Notes under the pieces: model-generated | What the model was told of the DNA's origin: nothing | The model's input: the letters and a program-made list of their open reading frames with translations, nothing else | The model's database searches: none | Made by a program: the position numbers and the translations under genes | Part shown: positions 33,723 through 40,508 of the stretch, piece by piece | Position numbering within the stretch: position 1 is the first letter of the stretch | Layout of the letters: every line of letters begins with the position of its first letter | Source of the DNA: Rubrivivax sp. | Lineage (GTDB): Bacteria; Pseudomonadota; Gammaproteobacteria; Burkholderiales; Burkholderiaceae_C | Direction: 5' to 3' | DNA length: 43,098 nucleotides | Assembly: GCA_021298085.1 (NCBI GenBank) | Contig: JAJTDE010000017.1 | Coordinates: forward strand, 1-43,098

Positions 33723-35138
33723 ATGCCCATGTCCATGTCCAGCCAGAACACGCCACCTCGCCTGCTGCCCCCTGACGATGCCCAGCGACGGGTGCTGCAC
33801 GACGAGGTGCACGCCCGGCCCTCGTCGACCATCACGCTGCCCGCGCTGGTGGTGTCGGTCGCTCTCCTGAACGAGGACACCCGGCGTGAGCAGGAACTCG
33901 AGCACCTGCGTCGCCTGCCCGGTCAGGCCGGCCTGGCGGCGTCTGACCTGAAAGGCAACTATTGCGTGCTGTTGCTGCCGCAGGGGCAACTCTCCTGGGA
34001 GCGGCACACTGAATTCACCCGTTATGTCTGGTGCCAGCCACTGCCTGCCCAGGCCGGCCTGGGTGCAGTCGACCCAGACCTCCTCCCCGATCTGGGCTTG
34101 CCGGCGGGCTGGCTGGCTGAGCTGCCCGGGCGCACGCTGGCAGCCATCAAGCTGGTGATGCTCCACGCCGATCTCTGCGATGCCCACGCCGCACTTGACC
34201 AGGCCCGCACCTGGTTTGGCGAACGCCAGGTGGTGGCCTCGCTGATGGGCAACCCGGCGGTGCTTCAGCCGGCGGGCAGTGCCGCTGGCGCGGCTGCGGC
34301 CCAGCCGGGGCCGCCAGCCAGTGCGGAGCGCGGACACTCCTGCGTGGTGACCGACTTCCGGCTGCGTGACACCGGCTTTGAACGCATGCTCGTGCTGGCG
34401 CCCCCGGGCACCTCGCCCACCCGGGCTGGCCGCATCAGCCAGCGCCTGCTCGAACTCGAGATCTACCGACTCGTGGCCTTGCGGGGCCTGCCGGTGGCCA
34501 AGTCGCTGTCGCCCATGCTCGCCGCCTGCGAAGCCGATCTGGCGCAGATCACCGCGGAGCTGGAAGACCGTGCCGTCTCCGACCAGGCGCTGCTGGACAG
34601 GCTCACTGCGCTGGCGGTGCGGGTCGAGCGCTCCACGGCCGAACATGGCTACCGGTTCTCTGCCACGCAGGCCTACCACGCCATCGTCAAGCAACGCATC
34701 GCCGAACTGCGCGAGAAGCCCATTTCCGGCACGCAGACGGTGGGCGAGTTCATGCAGCGGCGTCTGTCTCCGGCCATGGCCACGGTGGATTCCACCGCCA
34801 ATCGCCTGCACTCGCTGTCACAGCGTATCGAGCGCGCCGGTGCCTTGCTGCGTACCCGCGTGGACATCGCCACCGAGGCGCAGAACCACCAGCTGCTGGC
34901 CAAGCTCACACGCGGCCAGGAGCTCCAGCTCAAGCTGCAGAGCACCGTGGAAGGCCTGTCCATCGCGGCCATCAGCTACTACGTGATCAGCCTGTTGCTG
35001 TATGCGGCCAAGGCGGCGCAGAGGGCCGGGCTGCCGCTGCAGCCCGAGATCGCCGCCGGTGCGGCGGTTCCGCTGGTGTTGTGGGGGGTGTGGCGCACCG
35101 TGCGCCGCATCCACGACAAGCTGCAGAAGATCAGCTGA
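33723..35138 (+). CDS. DUF3422 family membrane protein
   Basis: The 471-residue protein starts near [20 protein letters not shown], the N-terminal hallmark of DUF3422, and has [30 protein letters not shown] (in part) in the centre. A long helical part ([16 protein letters not shown]..., coiled-coil-like) precedes two C-terminal membrane helices: [18 protein letters not shown] and [18 protein letters not shown]. Function is unknown; it is a conserved inner-membrane protein of proteobacteria. ATG 33723 is preferred; ATGs at 33729 and 33735 are also in frame, and the region before 33723 lacks the family pattern. It diverges from the iorAB genes. Confidence 0.8.
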   Translation: MPMSMSSQNTPPRLLPPDDAQRRVLHDEVHARPSSTITLPALVVSVALLNEDTRREQELEHLRRLPGQAGLAASDLKGNYCVLLLPQGQLSWERHTEFTRYVWCQPLPAQAGLGAVDPDLLPDLGLPAGWLAELPGRTLAAIKLVMLHADLCDAHAALDQARTWFGERQVVASLMGNPAVLQPAGSAAGAAAAQPGPPASAERGHSCVVTDFRLRDTGFERMLVLAPPGTSPTRAGRISQRLLELEIYRLVALRGLPVAKSLSPMLAACEADLAQITAELEDRAVSDQALLDRLTALAVRVERSTAEHGYRFSATQAYHAIVKQRIAELREKPISGTQTVGEFMQRRLSPAMATVDSTANRLHSLSQRIERAGALLRTRVDIATEAQNHQLLAKLTRGQELQLKLQSTVEGLSIAAISYYVISLLLYAAKAAQRAGLPLQPEIAAGAAVPLVLWGVWRTVRRIHDKLQKIS

Positions 35139-35150
35139 GCGCGCGCCGTC

Positions 35151-35999
35151 TTGGCCACCGTGCAACTGGGGCCGCTGGCCCTGCCGTTGAACCCGTTGCT
35201 GATGCTGCTGGGCTGGTGGATCGCGTCGTGGTTGAGTGACCGCGTCTTGCGCCCGTATCCGGTGTCGGCGCGGCGGCAGGGTGCACGTACCTTGCTGCTG
35301 GCGGCAGGCATCGGCCTGGTGGCGTCGCGGGCCGGGTTTGTGGCGCTGGCCTGGCCTGCCTATGCGCAGTCCCTGGCCGGCGGGTCGTCGCCCGGCGGCT
35401 GGATCGACACGCTGCTGCAGATTGTCCAGATCCGCGACGGTGGTTGGTTGCCCGAGGCAGGCCTGGCTGCTGCAGTGGGTGTGCTGCTTGCCGGGGGCTG
35501 GCGTTACCCCCTGACCCGGCGCCCACTGGCGCTGGGGGCCTCGGCCGGTCTGGCGTTCTGGGCCATGGTGTCGACCGTGCTGGGTGTGCACGAGCGGCCG
35601 AACCTGCCGGCGGTGACGCTGGTGTCGTTGCAAGGGCCGCACGTCCAGCTGCACCAGCAGCCAGGCGCGCCGATGGTGGTCAACCTGTGGGCCAGCTGGT
35701 GCCCGCCCTGCGTGACCGAGATGCCCGTCTTCGCGCAGGCACAGCAGCGCCACACCGGCATCCGCTTTGTGTTTGTCAACCAGGGCGAAAGCCCAGAGAA
35801 GGTGCAGCAGTGGCTGGGCCGTCAGCCCTACCGACTGGACAACGTGCTGCTCGACCCGCGCCAGCAGGTGGGTGAGGCCATCGGCAGCTCAGCACTGCCC
35901 ACCACACTCATCATCGATGCCCAGGGGCGTATGCTGGAGCGGCACATCGGGCCGTTGACGGCGGCCTCGCTGGAAGGGCGTCTGCGCGGCCTGTACTGA
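35151..35999 (+). CDS. Membrane-anchored TlpA-like thioredoxin
   Basis: The 282-residue product has about three to four N-terminal membrane helices (PLNPLLMLLGWWIASWL, TLLLAAGIGLVASRAG, AAAVGVLLAGG, ASAGLAFWAMVSTVL), which resemble part of a prolipoprotein-transferase-like fold. A thioredoxin domain from about 155 follows, with WCPPC (C184, C187) and a cis-Pro loop SSALPTTLIID. It should act as a periplasmic thiol reductase. The start is TTG 35151, 12 bases after the DUF3422 stop; GTG 35160 is an alternative. It lies in the same direction as the DUF3422 gene and is probably co-transcribed with it. Confidence 0.85.
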   Translation: MATVQLGPLALPLNPLLMLLGWWIASWLSDRVLRPYPVSARRQGARTLLLAAGIGLVASRAGFVALAWPAYAQSLAGGSSPGGWIDTLLQIVQIRDGGWLPEAGLAAAVGVLLAGGWRYPLTRRPLALGASAGLAFWAMVSTVLGVHERPNLPAVTLVSLQGPHVQLHQQPGAPMVVNLWASWCPPCVTEMPVFAQAQQRHTGIRFVFVNQGESPEKVQQWLGRQPYRLDNVLLDPRQQVGEAIGSSALPTTLIIDAQGRMLERHIGPLTAASLEGRLRGLY

Positions 36000-36023
36000 C
36001 ACCGGGTGGTGCTGCCAAGGCTG

Positions 36024-36035
36024 CGCGGCGCCGCG
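36024..36035. terminator. GC palindrome between convergent tlpA-like and acbP genes
   Basis: CGCGGCGCCGCG is a perfect 12-base palindrome in the 38-base gap between convergent stops. It could form a short bidirectional hairpin, but there is no loop or T-tract, so termination is only a possibility. Confidence 0.3.
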
Positions 36036-36037
36036 TA

Positions 36038-36298
36038 TTACTTCAAGGATTCGATGAGGTCCACGTAGGACTCCATGGCGTCGTCGCTGCTGGTGCCCTT
36101 CAGCTTCGCCCACGCGTCGTACTTGGCGCGGCCGACCATGTCCAGCATGCCCGGCCGCGAGCCCTGCACGTCACCTTCGGTGGCCTGCTTGTAGAGCGAG
36201 TAGATCTTCAGCAGGGTGGCGTTGTCCGGCTTTTCCGGCAGTTCCTTGCTCTCCTTGACGGCGGTGTCGAAGGCTTTCTTGAGTTTGGCGGTGGCCAT
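36038..36298 (-). CDS. Acyl-CoA-binding protein (ACBP)
   Basis: The 86-residue protein is a complete four-helix ACBP: KLKKAFDTAVKESKELPEKP, the conserved LLKIYSLYKQATEGDV, and GRAKYDAWAKLKGTSSDDAMESYV. The Tyr and Lys residues that hold the CoA phosphate and the acyl chain (YSLYKQAT, KYDAW) are present. ACBPs buffer medium- and long-chain acyl-CoA in the cytosol; they are universal in eukaryotes but scattered in bacteria. GGAG lies 8 bases before the ATG. It diverges from an operon containing an acyl-CoA thioesterase-like gene, which supports a lipid role. Confidence 0.93.
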   Translation of the reverse strand: MATAKLKKAFDTAVKESKELPEKPDNATLLKIYSLYKQATEGDVQGSRPGMLDMVGRAKYDAWAKLKGTSSDDAMESYVDLIESLK

Positions 36299-36326
36299 GG
36301 CGATCTCCAGGGTGGAAGCTCGAGTC

Positions 36327-36345
36327 GTCAGCCAGCACGGCTGAC
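36327..36345. promoter_or_regulatory. Inverted repeat between acbP and the DUF3047/thioesterase operon
   Basis: GTCAGCC at 36327-36333 and GGCTGAC at 36339-36345 form a perfect 7-base inverted repeat with a 5-base spacer, in the 114-base divergent gap. It is a candidate operator for a dimeric regulator controlling both directions. CACTAT at 36356-36361 may be a -10 element for the plus strand. Confidence 0.45.
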
Positions 36346-36412
36346 CCTTGGGGCACACTATGCCAGCCCGGCTGTGGCGCCGTGCCCAGGGTGACCCTAG
36401 GAGATCTTCCGG

Positions 36413-37168
36413 ATGCAATGTCCCGCGTCGCCCATGGGGCGCCTTTGGCTGTCGCTGCTGGTCGGGGTGGTCTCGGCGCTGCCGGCGGCTGCCGCTGACG
36501 CCCCGGCCGTGGTCTGGCTGGGGCGTTTCGGCCAGGGCCTGGAGCCCTTTGCCGAGGTACGCCTCAAGGCCGATCTCACGCCCAACCGCTTCGAGCGCCA
36601 GCGCTGGGAGGGCGAAGCGGCGCTGGTGGTGCACTCCGAAGGCAGCATGTCGCTGATGGCACGTGACGTGACACTGGACTTCCGCCAGACGCCGGTGCTG
36701 TGCTGGCGCTGGCGTGTCGACGCCCCGCTGAAGACCGCTGACATGCAGCGCAGGTCGGGTGACGACTACGCCGCCCGCCTGTACCTCAGCCTGCGGCTGC
36801 CCGACGCCGACAAGAGCCTGGCCCTGCGGGCCCAGCTGCGCGTGGCACGGGCGCTGTTTGGCCCCCAGGTACCCGATGCCGCGTTGAACTACGTCTGGGA
36901 CAACCGGCAGCCCGTGGGCACTGAAGCGCCCAATGCCTATACCGACCGCACACGGATGCTGGTGCTGCGCAGCGGCGCCGAGGCCGCGGGCCGCTGGGTG
37001 GACGAGCGCCGTGATGTGGGTGCCGATGCCCGGCGACTCTTCGGCCCACAGGCCCAGGCGGCCCAGCTGGCCGTCACCGCGGACACCGACAATACCGGCG
37101 AGCGTGCCCGCGCCGGCTTTGCACAGATCCATGCCGTGGGTGCCGGCCAAGCCTGCCAGTTCGAGTGA
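36413..37168 (+). CDS. DUF3047 family exported protein
   Basis: The 251-residue product has a signal peptide (GRLWLSLLVGVVSALPAAAA). The body has the DUF3047 features PVLCWRWRVDAPL, GDDYAARLYLSLRL, LNYVWDN and RTRMLVLRSGAE, then DERRDVGADARRLFG. The predicted fold is a carbohydrate-binding-like beta-sandwich; function is unknown. AGGAG lies 9 bases before ATG 36413, supporting this start over ATG 36434. It ends six bases before the thioesterase gene, so the two form an operon. Confidence 0.85.
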   Translation: MQCPASPMGRLWLSLLVGVVSALPAAAADAPAVVWLGRFGQGLEPFAEVRLKADLTPNRFERQRWEGEAALVVHSEGSMSLMARDVTLDFRQTPVLCWRWRVDAPLKTADMQRRSGDDYAARLYLSLRLPDADKSLALRAQLRVARALFGPQVPDAALNYVWDNRQPVGTEAPNAYTDRTRMLVLRSGAEAAGRWVDERRDVGADARRLFGPQAQAAQLAVTADTDNTGERARAGFAQIHAVGAGQACQFE

Positions 37169-37174
37169 CCCGCC

Positions 37175-38002
37175 ATGAGTCCTTCCAGCCCTTCCAGCCC
37201 TTCTGATGCCCCTGCTGCTGCCTACATCCTGGATGTCGACGGGCTGCCGCACGCCACCGAGCTGACACGCGGGCCCTGGGACCCGAACCACCAGCATGCC
37301 GGCCCGCCGACTGCCATGGCCTGCCGCGCCTTCGAAGCCGCCGGCGCCGCGCATGGCCTGACCCATCTGGCCCGCCTGACGGCCAACCTGATTCGGCCGG
37401 TGGGCATCGGCCCGCTGCACATCGAGGTGTGCGCCGATTACGTGGGCAAGAGCGCCGGGCATTTTTCGGCGCGCATGCTGGTGGGTGGCAAGGAGGCTGT
37501 GCGGCTGACGGCCCTGTTGCAGCGCGAGAGCGACGTCGCCGTGCCTGACGGCACCGAGGGCCACCCTCTGCCGATGCCGCCCCTGGCCTTGGCCGATGCC
37601 CTGCCGGTGGCCATGCCGTTCAAGCGCGCGCACACGCTGGGTTATGCCCATCTCGTGGAAAACCGCAGCCGTGACGGCAGGATCTTCAACGGCCCCTGTG
37701 CGGTGTGGTTCAGGCTGGTGCACCCGCTGGTGCTGGGCGAAGTGACGTCCGCGTACCAGCGTGTGCTGGTGGCTGCCGATTCCGGCAACGGTGTCAGTGC
37801 CGTGCTGGACTTCTCCCGCTACACCTTCGTGAACAGCGACCTCACCGTCAACCTGCTGCGCCGCCCGGTGGGCCAGTGGGTGATGCTGGACGCCAGGACG
37901 CAGCTGGGTGGCAACGGCTGCGGATTGGCGGAATCAGCCCTCTACGACGAACGGGGCTTGATCGGCCGGGCCACGCAGAGCCTGGTGGTGCGCGAACGCT
38001 GA
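37175..38002 (+). CDS. Acyl-CoA thioesterase family protein (TesB-like double hotdog)
   Basis: The 275-residue protein has two hotdog halves. The N-terminal half shows RGPWDPNHQHAGPPTAMACRAFE (in part), in which the HAGPP segment matches the start of the long helix in TesB-like thioesterases; the C-terminal half ends LLRRPVGQWVMLDARTQLGGNGCGLAESALYDERGLIGRATQS (in pieces). It probably hydrolyses acyl-CoA esters; the chain length is unknown. The N-terminus is Ser/Pro-rich. It follows the DUF3047 gene by six bases and is divergent from acbP, consistent with acyl-CoA metabolism. Confidence 0.82.
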   Translation: MSPSSPSSPSDAPAAAYILDVDGLPHATELTRGPWDPNHQHAGPPTAMACRAFEAAGAAHGLTHLARLTANLIRPVGIGPLHIEVCADYVGKSAGHFSARMLVGGKEAVRLTALLQRESDVAVPDGTEGHPLPMPPLALADALPVAMPFKRAHTLGYAHLVENRSRDGRIFNGPCAVWFRLVHPLVLGEVTSAYQRVLVAADSGNGVSAVLDFSRYTFVNSDLTVNLLRRPVGQWVMLDARTQLGGNGCGLAESALYDERGLIGRATQSLVVRER

Positions 38003-38009
38003 GCGGCGC

Positions 38010-38327
38010 TCAGCCAGGTGCCGGCCAGTCCAGCAGCTCGGCCAGACGCCTGAGCACCCACTGTGCCTCGCCCTCGCTGGGCACCGCGCCGCCGGCCGCC
38101 AGCCCCTGGGCGACCCTGTCCAGCACGTCGCTTTCACCCACCTGCAAGGCATGGCGCTGGTTCAGTGCGGTCTCGGTCAGCAGCTGGGCCAGGTCCTCGC
38201 AGAAGCCGTAGCGTTCCAGCAGTTCCTCGCGGCTGATCACGGGCTTGATGCGGCCTGGTGGCACAAACACGGCCACAAAAGAGGGCGGCACTGCCTGCTG
38301 GTTCAGCGGGTCGTCGGGGTGGGACAT
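38010..38327 (-). CDS. Small conserved protein of unknown function
   Basis: A 105-residue protein with PPSFVAVFVPPGRIKPVISREELLERYGFCEDLAQLLTETA in its first half (given here as a pattern: PPSFV, PPGR, FCEDLAQLL). This short family is found in many Burkholderiales, sometimes under the loose label ATPase with chaperone activity; no ATPase motif is visible. It has no signal or membrane segment. CACAAT (minus strand, 38340-38335) ends 7 bases before the ATG and no Shine-Dalgarno is seen, so the mRNA may be leaderless. It is convergent with the thioesterase gene. Confidence 0.75.
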   Translation of the reverse strand: MSHPDDPLNQQAVPPSFVAVFVPPGRIKPVISREELLERYGFCEDLAQLLTETALNQRHALQVGESDVLDRVAQGLAAGGAVPSEGEAQWVLRRLAELLDWPAPG

Positions 38328-38382
38328 GGCGCCGATTGTGCGCGCAGGTGACGCCGTTGCTGCGCCACCCGCCGCAGCGGCC

Positions 38383-38844
38383 TCAGGCCCAGGGCGTGAT
38401 CCACAGACCGGCTGCGGTGCAGCTGGCAGCGGCGCCTATCGTCAGCGGCAGGCGCAGCGCCAGCCAGTGGCGCAGGCCCAGCGCCACGTAGAGGTGACGG
38501 TCCACCGCGTAGCACAGGACCAGCAGCGCCGCGGCCGTGAGCAGCCCCACCGGCAGGGGCAACAGCAGTGCGCCCCAGGCCAGCAGCTGGGGCAGGACAC
38601 CCCACGCCAGCGCGCGGGTGGGCGCCACCGCGCCAGGCGCACGCATGGCCGCGCCCCAATGCACGCCGCCCAGGAAGGCCACGATGGTGGCGGCATAGGC
38701 CAGCAGCGCATAGGCCGGCGCCTGGCGCATCGCCGGCTCCACCAGGGCCACCATGGCGGCCCCGCCGACAAAGGGCAGCAGCCCGGCATAGCCGAGCCGG
38801 CGTGCCCAGGGGCTGGGGTGGGTGTCGGTTGGCGCGTGGGTCAT
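38383..38844 (-). CDS. DUF3429 family membrane protein
   Basis: The 153-residue product has about five hydrophobic helices, beginning LGYAGLLPFVGGAAMVALV and continuing LLAYAATIVAFLGGVHWGAAM (the FLGGVHWG segment is the family hallmark), then LAWGVLPQLLAWGALLLPL. It is a small inner-membrane protein of unknown function. Its ATG overlaps the stop of the MerR-like gene (ATGA, 38844-38841). DUF3429 genes are common next to photolyase clusters in proteobacteria, which fits the genes across the divergent promoter. Confidence 0.82.
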   Translation of the reverse strand: MTHAPTDTHPSPWARRLGYAGLLPFVGGAAMVALVEPAMRQAPAYALLAYAATIVAFLGGVHWGAAMRAPGAVAPTRALAWGVLPQLLAWGALLLPLPVGLLTAAALLVLCYAVDRHLYVALGLRHWLALRLPLTIGAAASCTAAGLWITPWA

Positions 38845-39998
38845 GGCGGCGTCATCAACCCTTCGTGCACCGCAACCTTCTCCAGCGCGTGTTCGAACAG
38901 CGCGCGCGCATGCCCGGCCACCCGCTGCAGGTAGCGGTGCAGCTGGGCGTCTTCCGGCGAGCGGTTGGCGCACTGGGCGCTGTAGAGCTCGAAGTGCGAC
39001 AGCTGCATCAGCAGCTGGGCCACGTGCTGCGGGCATTCACAGGCCACGGTGCTGGACAGTGCGGCGAAGTCGGCCAGGGCCACGTCGTCGTGACGGCGGG
39101 CCGGGGGCTCCACGGCATCCACCCAGTCTGGCAGGGTGCCAAAGGCTTCCAGGGCCGTGGTGGCCAGCGGGCGTCGCGTGCGCTGCTCATCCCCACCGGG
39201 GCGCAGCTGTGCAATCCACTGGGCCAGCTGGGAGGGGCTGGCGCTCTCGTGCAGCAGGGCCACACCAGCGTCCTCGCAGCGTTGACGGTCGTCGGCTCGG
39301 CCGAAGCCGTAGACCACCGCCAGACGGACGGCGCCGGCCCGCTGGGCCGCCTGCTGGGCGCGCAGCACGTCCGGCACGTGCAGTCCCGGCGCCCACAGCA
39401 GCCACAGGGCGGTGCGTGTGGAGCTGGCCATGCGCCTGGCCTGGGCGAGGTCGTCGCAGACGGCCGCCAGGGTAAAGCCCGGCGGCAAGGCGCCATGCTG
39501 CAGCCGCTGCCCCAATGCCGTGCCCACCACCAGTACCCGCACGTTGGCCTGGCGTGGTGCTGCTGCGGTGTCCGCCGGTGTGGCGTCGAGCGACGTGTCG
39601 TCCGGGTTCTCCGGGTCGTTCAGGAGGTCCTGCGGCTGCGTGGTGGGGGCGGGCTCCGCCGGCAGCACCAGGCTGTTGTCCGTCAACGGTGCGAGCGCCC
39701 CGCCTGCCCTGGCCTGCGCATGTGCTGCGCTGACCTCGCGCAGGCCCTGGGCGTCCAGCGCGGCCAGCGAGCCGATGGCGTGCCCCAGCAGGTTCAGGCG
39801 CCGGATGTGTGCCAGACGTTGCACATCGGCGGCGCTGTAGAGCCGGTGGCCTCCGTCGCTGAGCTGCGCACCGCCCAGCGAGTAGCGCCGTTCCCAGACG
39901 CGCAGCGTGCTCACCGGCATGCCCAGCATGCGCGCCACGGCGCCGCTTCGAAACCGAGGTCCGTCGACGGGCGCAGGGCCTGTGTCGTGCTTGTCCAT
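38841..39998 (-). CDS. MerR-family regulator, probable light/photolyase-cluster regulator
   Basis: The 385-residue protein has a MerR winged helix at 15-75 (FRSGAVARMLGMPVSTLRVWERRY..., GHRLYSAADVQRLAHI). An acidic linker is followed by a Rossmann-like part (VRVLVVGTALGQRL..., TALWLLWAPGLHV..., RLAVVYGFGRAD) and a helical C-terminus with CECPQHVAQLLMQL. This layout resembles LitR/CarH-type regulators, but the cobalamin-binding His motif (DxHxxG) is not seen, so B12-based light sensing is doubtful. It diverges from HiPIP, photolyase and cryptochrome-type genes and probably controls them. The start at ATG 39998 has no clear Shine-Dalgarno. Confidence 0.82.
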   Translation of the reverse strand: MDKHDTGPAPVDGPRFRSGAVARMLGMPVSTLRVWERRYSLGGAQLSDGGHRLYSAADVQRLAHIRRLNLLGHAIGSLAALDAQGLREVSAAHAQARAGGALAPLTDNSLVLPAEPAPTTQPQDLLNDPENPDDTSLDATPADTAAAPRQANVRVLVVGTALGQRLQHGALPPGFTLAAVCDDLAQARRMASSTRTALWLLWAPGLHVPDVLRAQQAAQRAGAVRLAVVYGFGRADDRQRCEDAGVALLHESASPSQLAQWIAQLRPGGDEQRTRRPLATTALEAFGTLPDWVDAVEPPARRHDDVALADFAALSSTVACECPQHVAQLLMQLSHFELYSAQCANRSPEDAQLHRYLQRVAGHARALFEHALEKVAVHEGLMTPP

Positions 39999-40014
39999 GG
40001 TGTGTCAGAAAGAG

Positions 40015-40094
40015 AGTGACGCAGGTTTGACGCTGAATATCAGCGGTAAACTCTTGGTGGATACGGTCATCATAATCAAAGTGACGCAGATTTG
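40015..40094. promoter_or_regulatory. Pair of 15-bp direct repeats in the MerR-HiPIP gap
   Basis: AGTGACGCAGGTTTG at 40015-40029 and AGTGACGCAGATTTG at 40080-40094 differ at one base and lie 65 bases apart, about six helical turns. They could be two binding sites for the divergent MerR-like regulator. The inverted repeat at 40025-40051 overlaps the first copy. Confidence 0.45.
40025..40051. promoter_or_regulatory. Inverted repeat, candidate MerR-type operator
   Basis: GTTTGACGCTGA at 40025-40036 and TCAGCGGTAAAC at 40040-40051 are inverted copies matching at 10 of 12 positions around ATA. MerR-family dimers bind such sites, often between promoter elements. It lies 27 bases before the regulator start and about 100 bases before the HiPIP start. 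Confidence 0.5.
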
Positions 40095-40149
40095 CCTACA
40101 TTTCGGCCTCGCATGATCTTGCAACCGATCCGCATCTCAAGGAGTGACC

Positions 40150-40476
40150 ATGACATCCCGTGACCCTCAGGCGAATGCCCGCCCCCGCCGTGTCTTTCTG
40201 ATGGCCGCCGCCGGCAGCGCCTTCGCGCCGATCGCCTTTGCGCAGGCGCCCGCTCGGCTGGATGAAAACGACCCGCTGGCCAAGGCGCAGGGCTACGTCC
40301 ACGACGCCGCCAAGGTGGACCGCGCCAAGTGGCCGAAGTTCCAGCCGGGGCAGAACTGCGCCACTTGCCAGCTGTACCAGGCCAAGGCCAGTGATCCCTG
40401 GGGCGGCTGTCCGCTGTTTGGCACGCGCCAGGTGGCCGCCAAGGGCTGGTGCAACGCCTGGATCAAGAAGGCCTGA
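40150..40476 (+). CDS. High-potential iron-sulfur protein (HiPIP)
   Basis: A 108-residue periplasmic electron carrier. The Tat leader has RR13-14 in RPRRVFLMAAAGSAFAP. The cluster ligands are C70, C73, C87 and C101 (NCATCQLYQ, GGCPLF, GWC), the HiPIP spacing for one [4Fe-4S] cluster. AAGGAG lies 5 bases before ATG 40150, which is why the in-frame GTG at 40144 is not chosen. It is the first gene of the photolyase operon, 32 bases before the photolyase. HiPIP usually feeds photosynthetic or respiratory chains; its place here is unusual. Confidence 0.93.
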   Translation: MTSRDPQANARPRRVFLMAAAGSAFAPIAFAQAPARLDENDPLAKAQGYVHDAAKVDRAKWPKFQPGQNCATCQLYQAKASDPWGGCPLFGTRQVAAKGWCNAWIKKA

Positions 40477-40508
40477 TCGGCATCGGCGTCAGCAGGCCGC
40501 AGCCGTCC

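Noticed and set aside
38568..40019. 483-codon open frame on the plus strand opposite the DUF3429 and MerR-like genes
   Set aside because: The minus-strand products have domain hallmarks and an ATGA junction; the plus frame has none.
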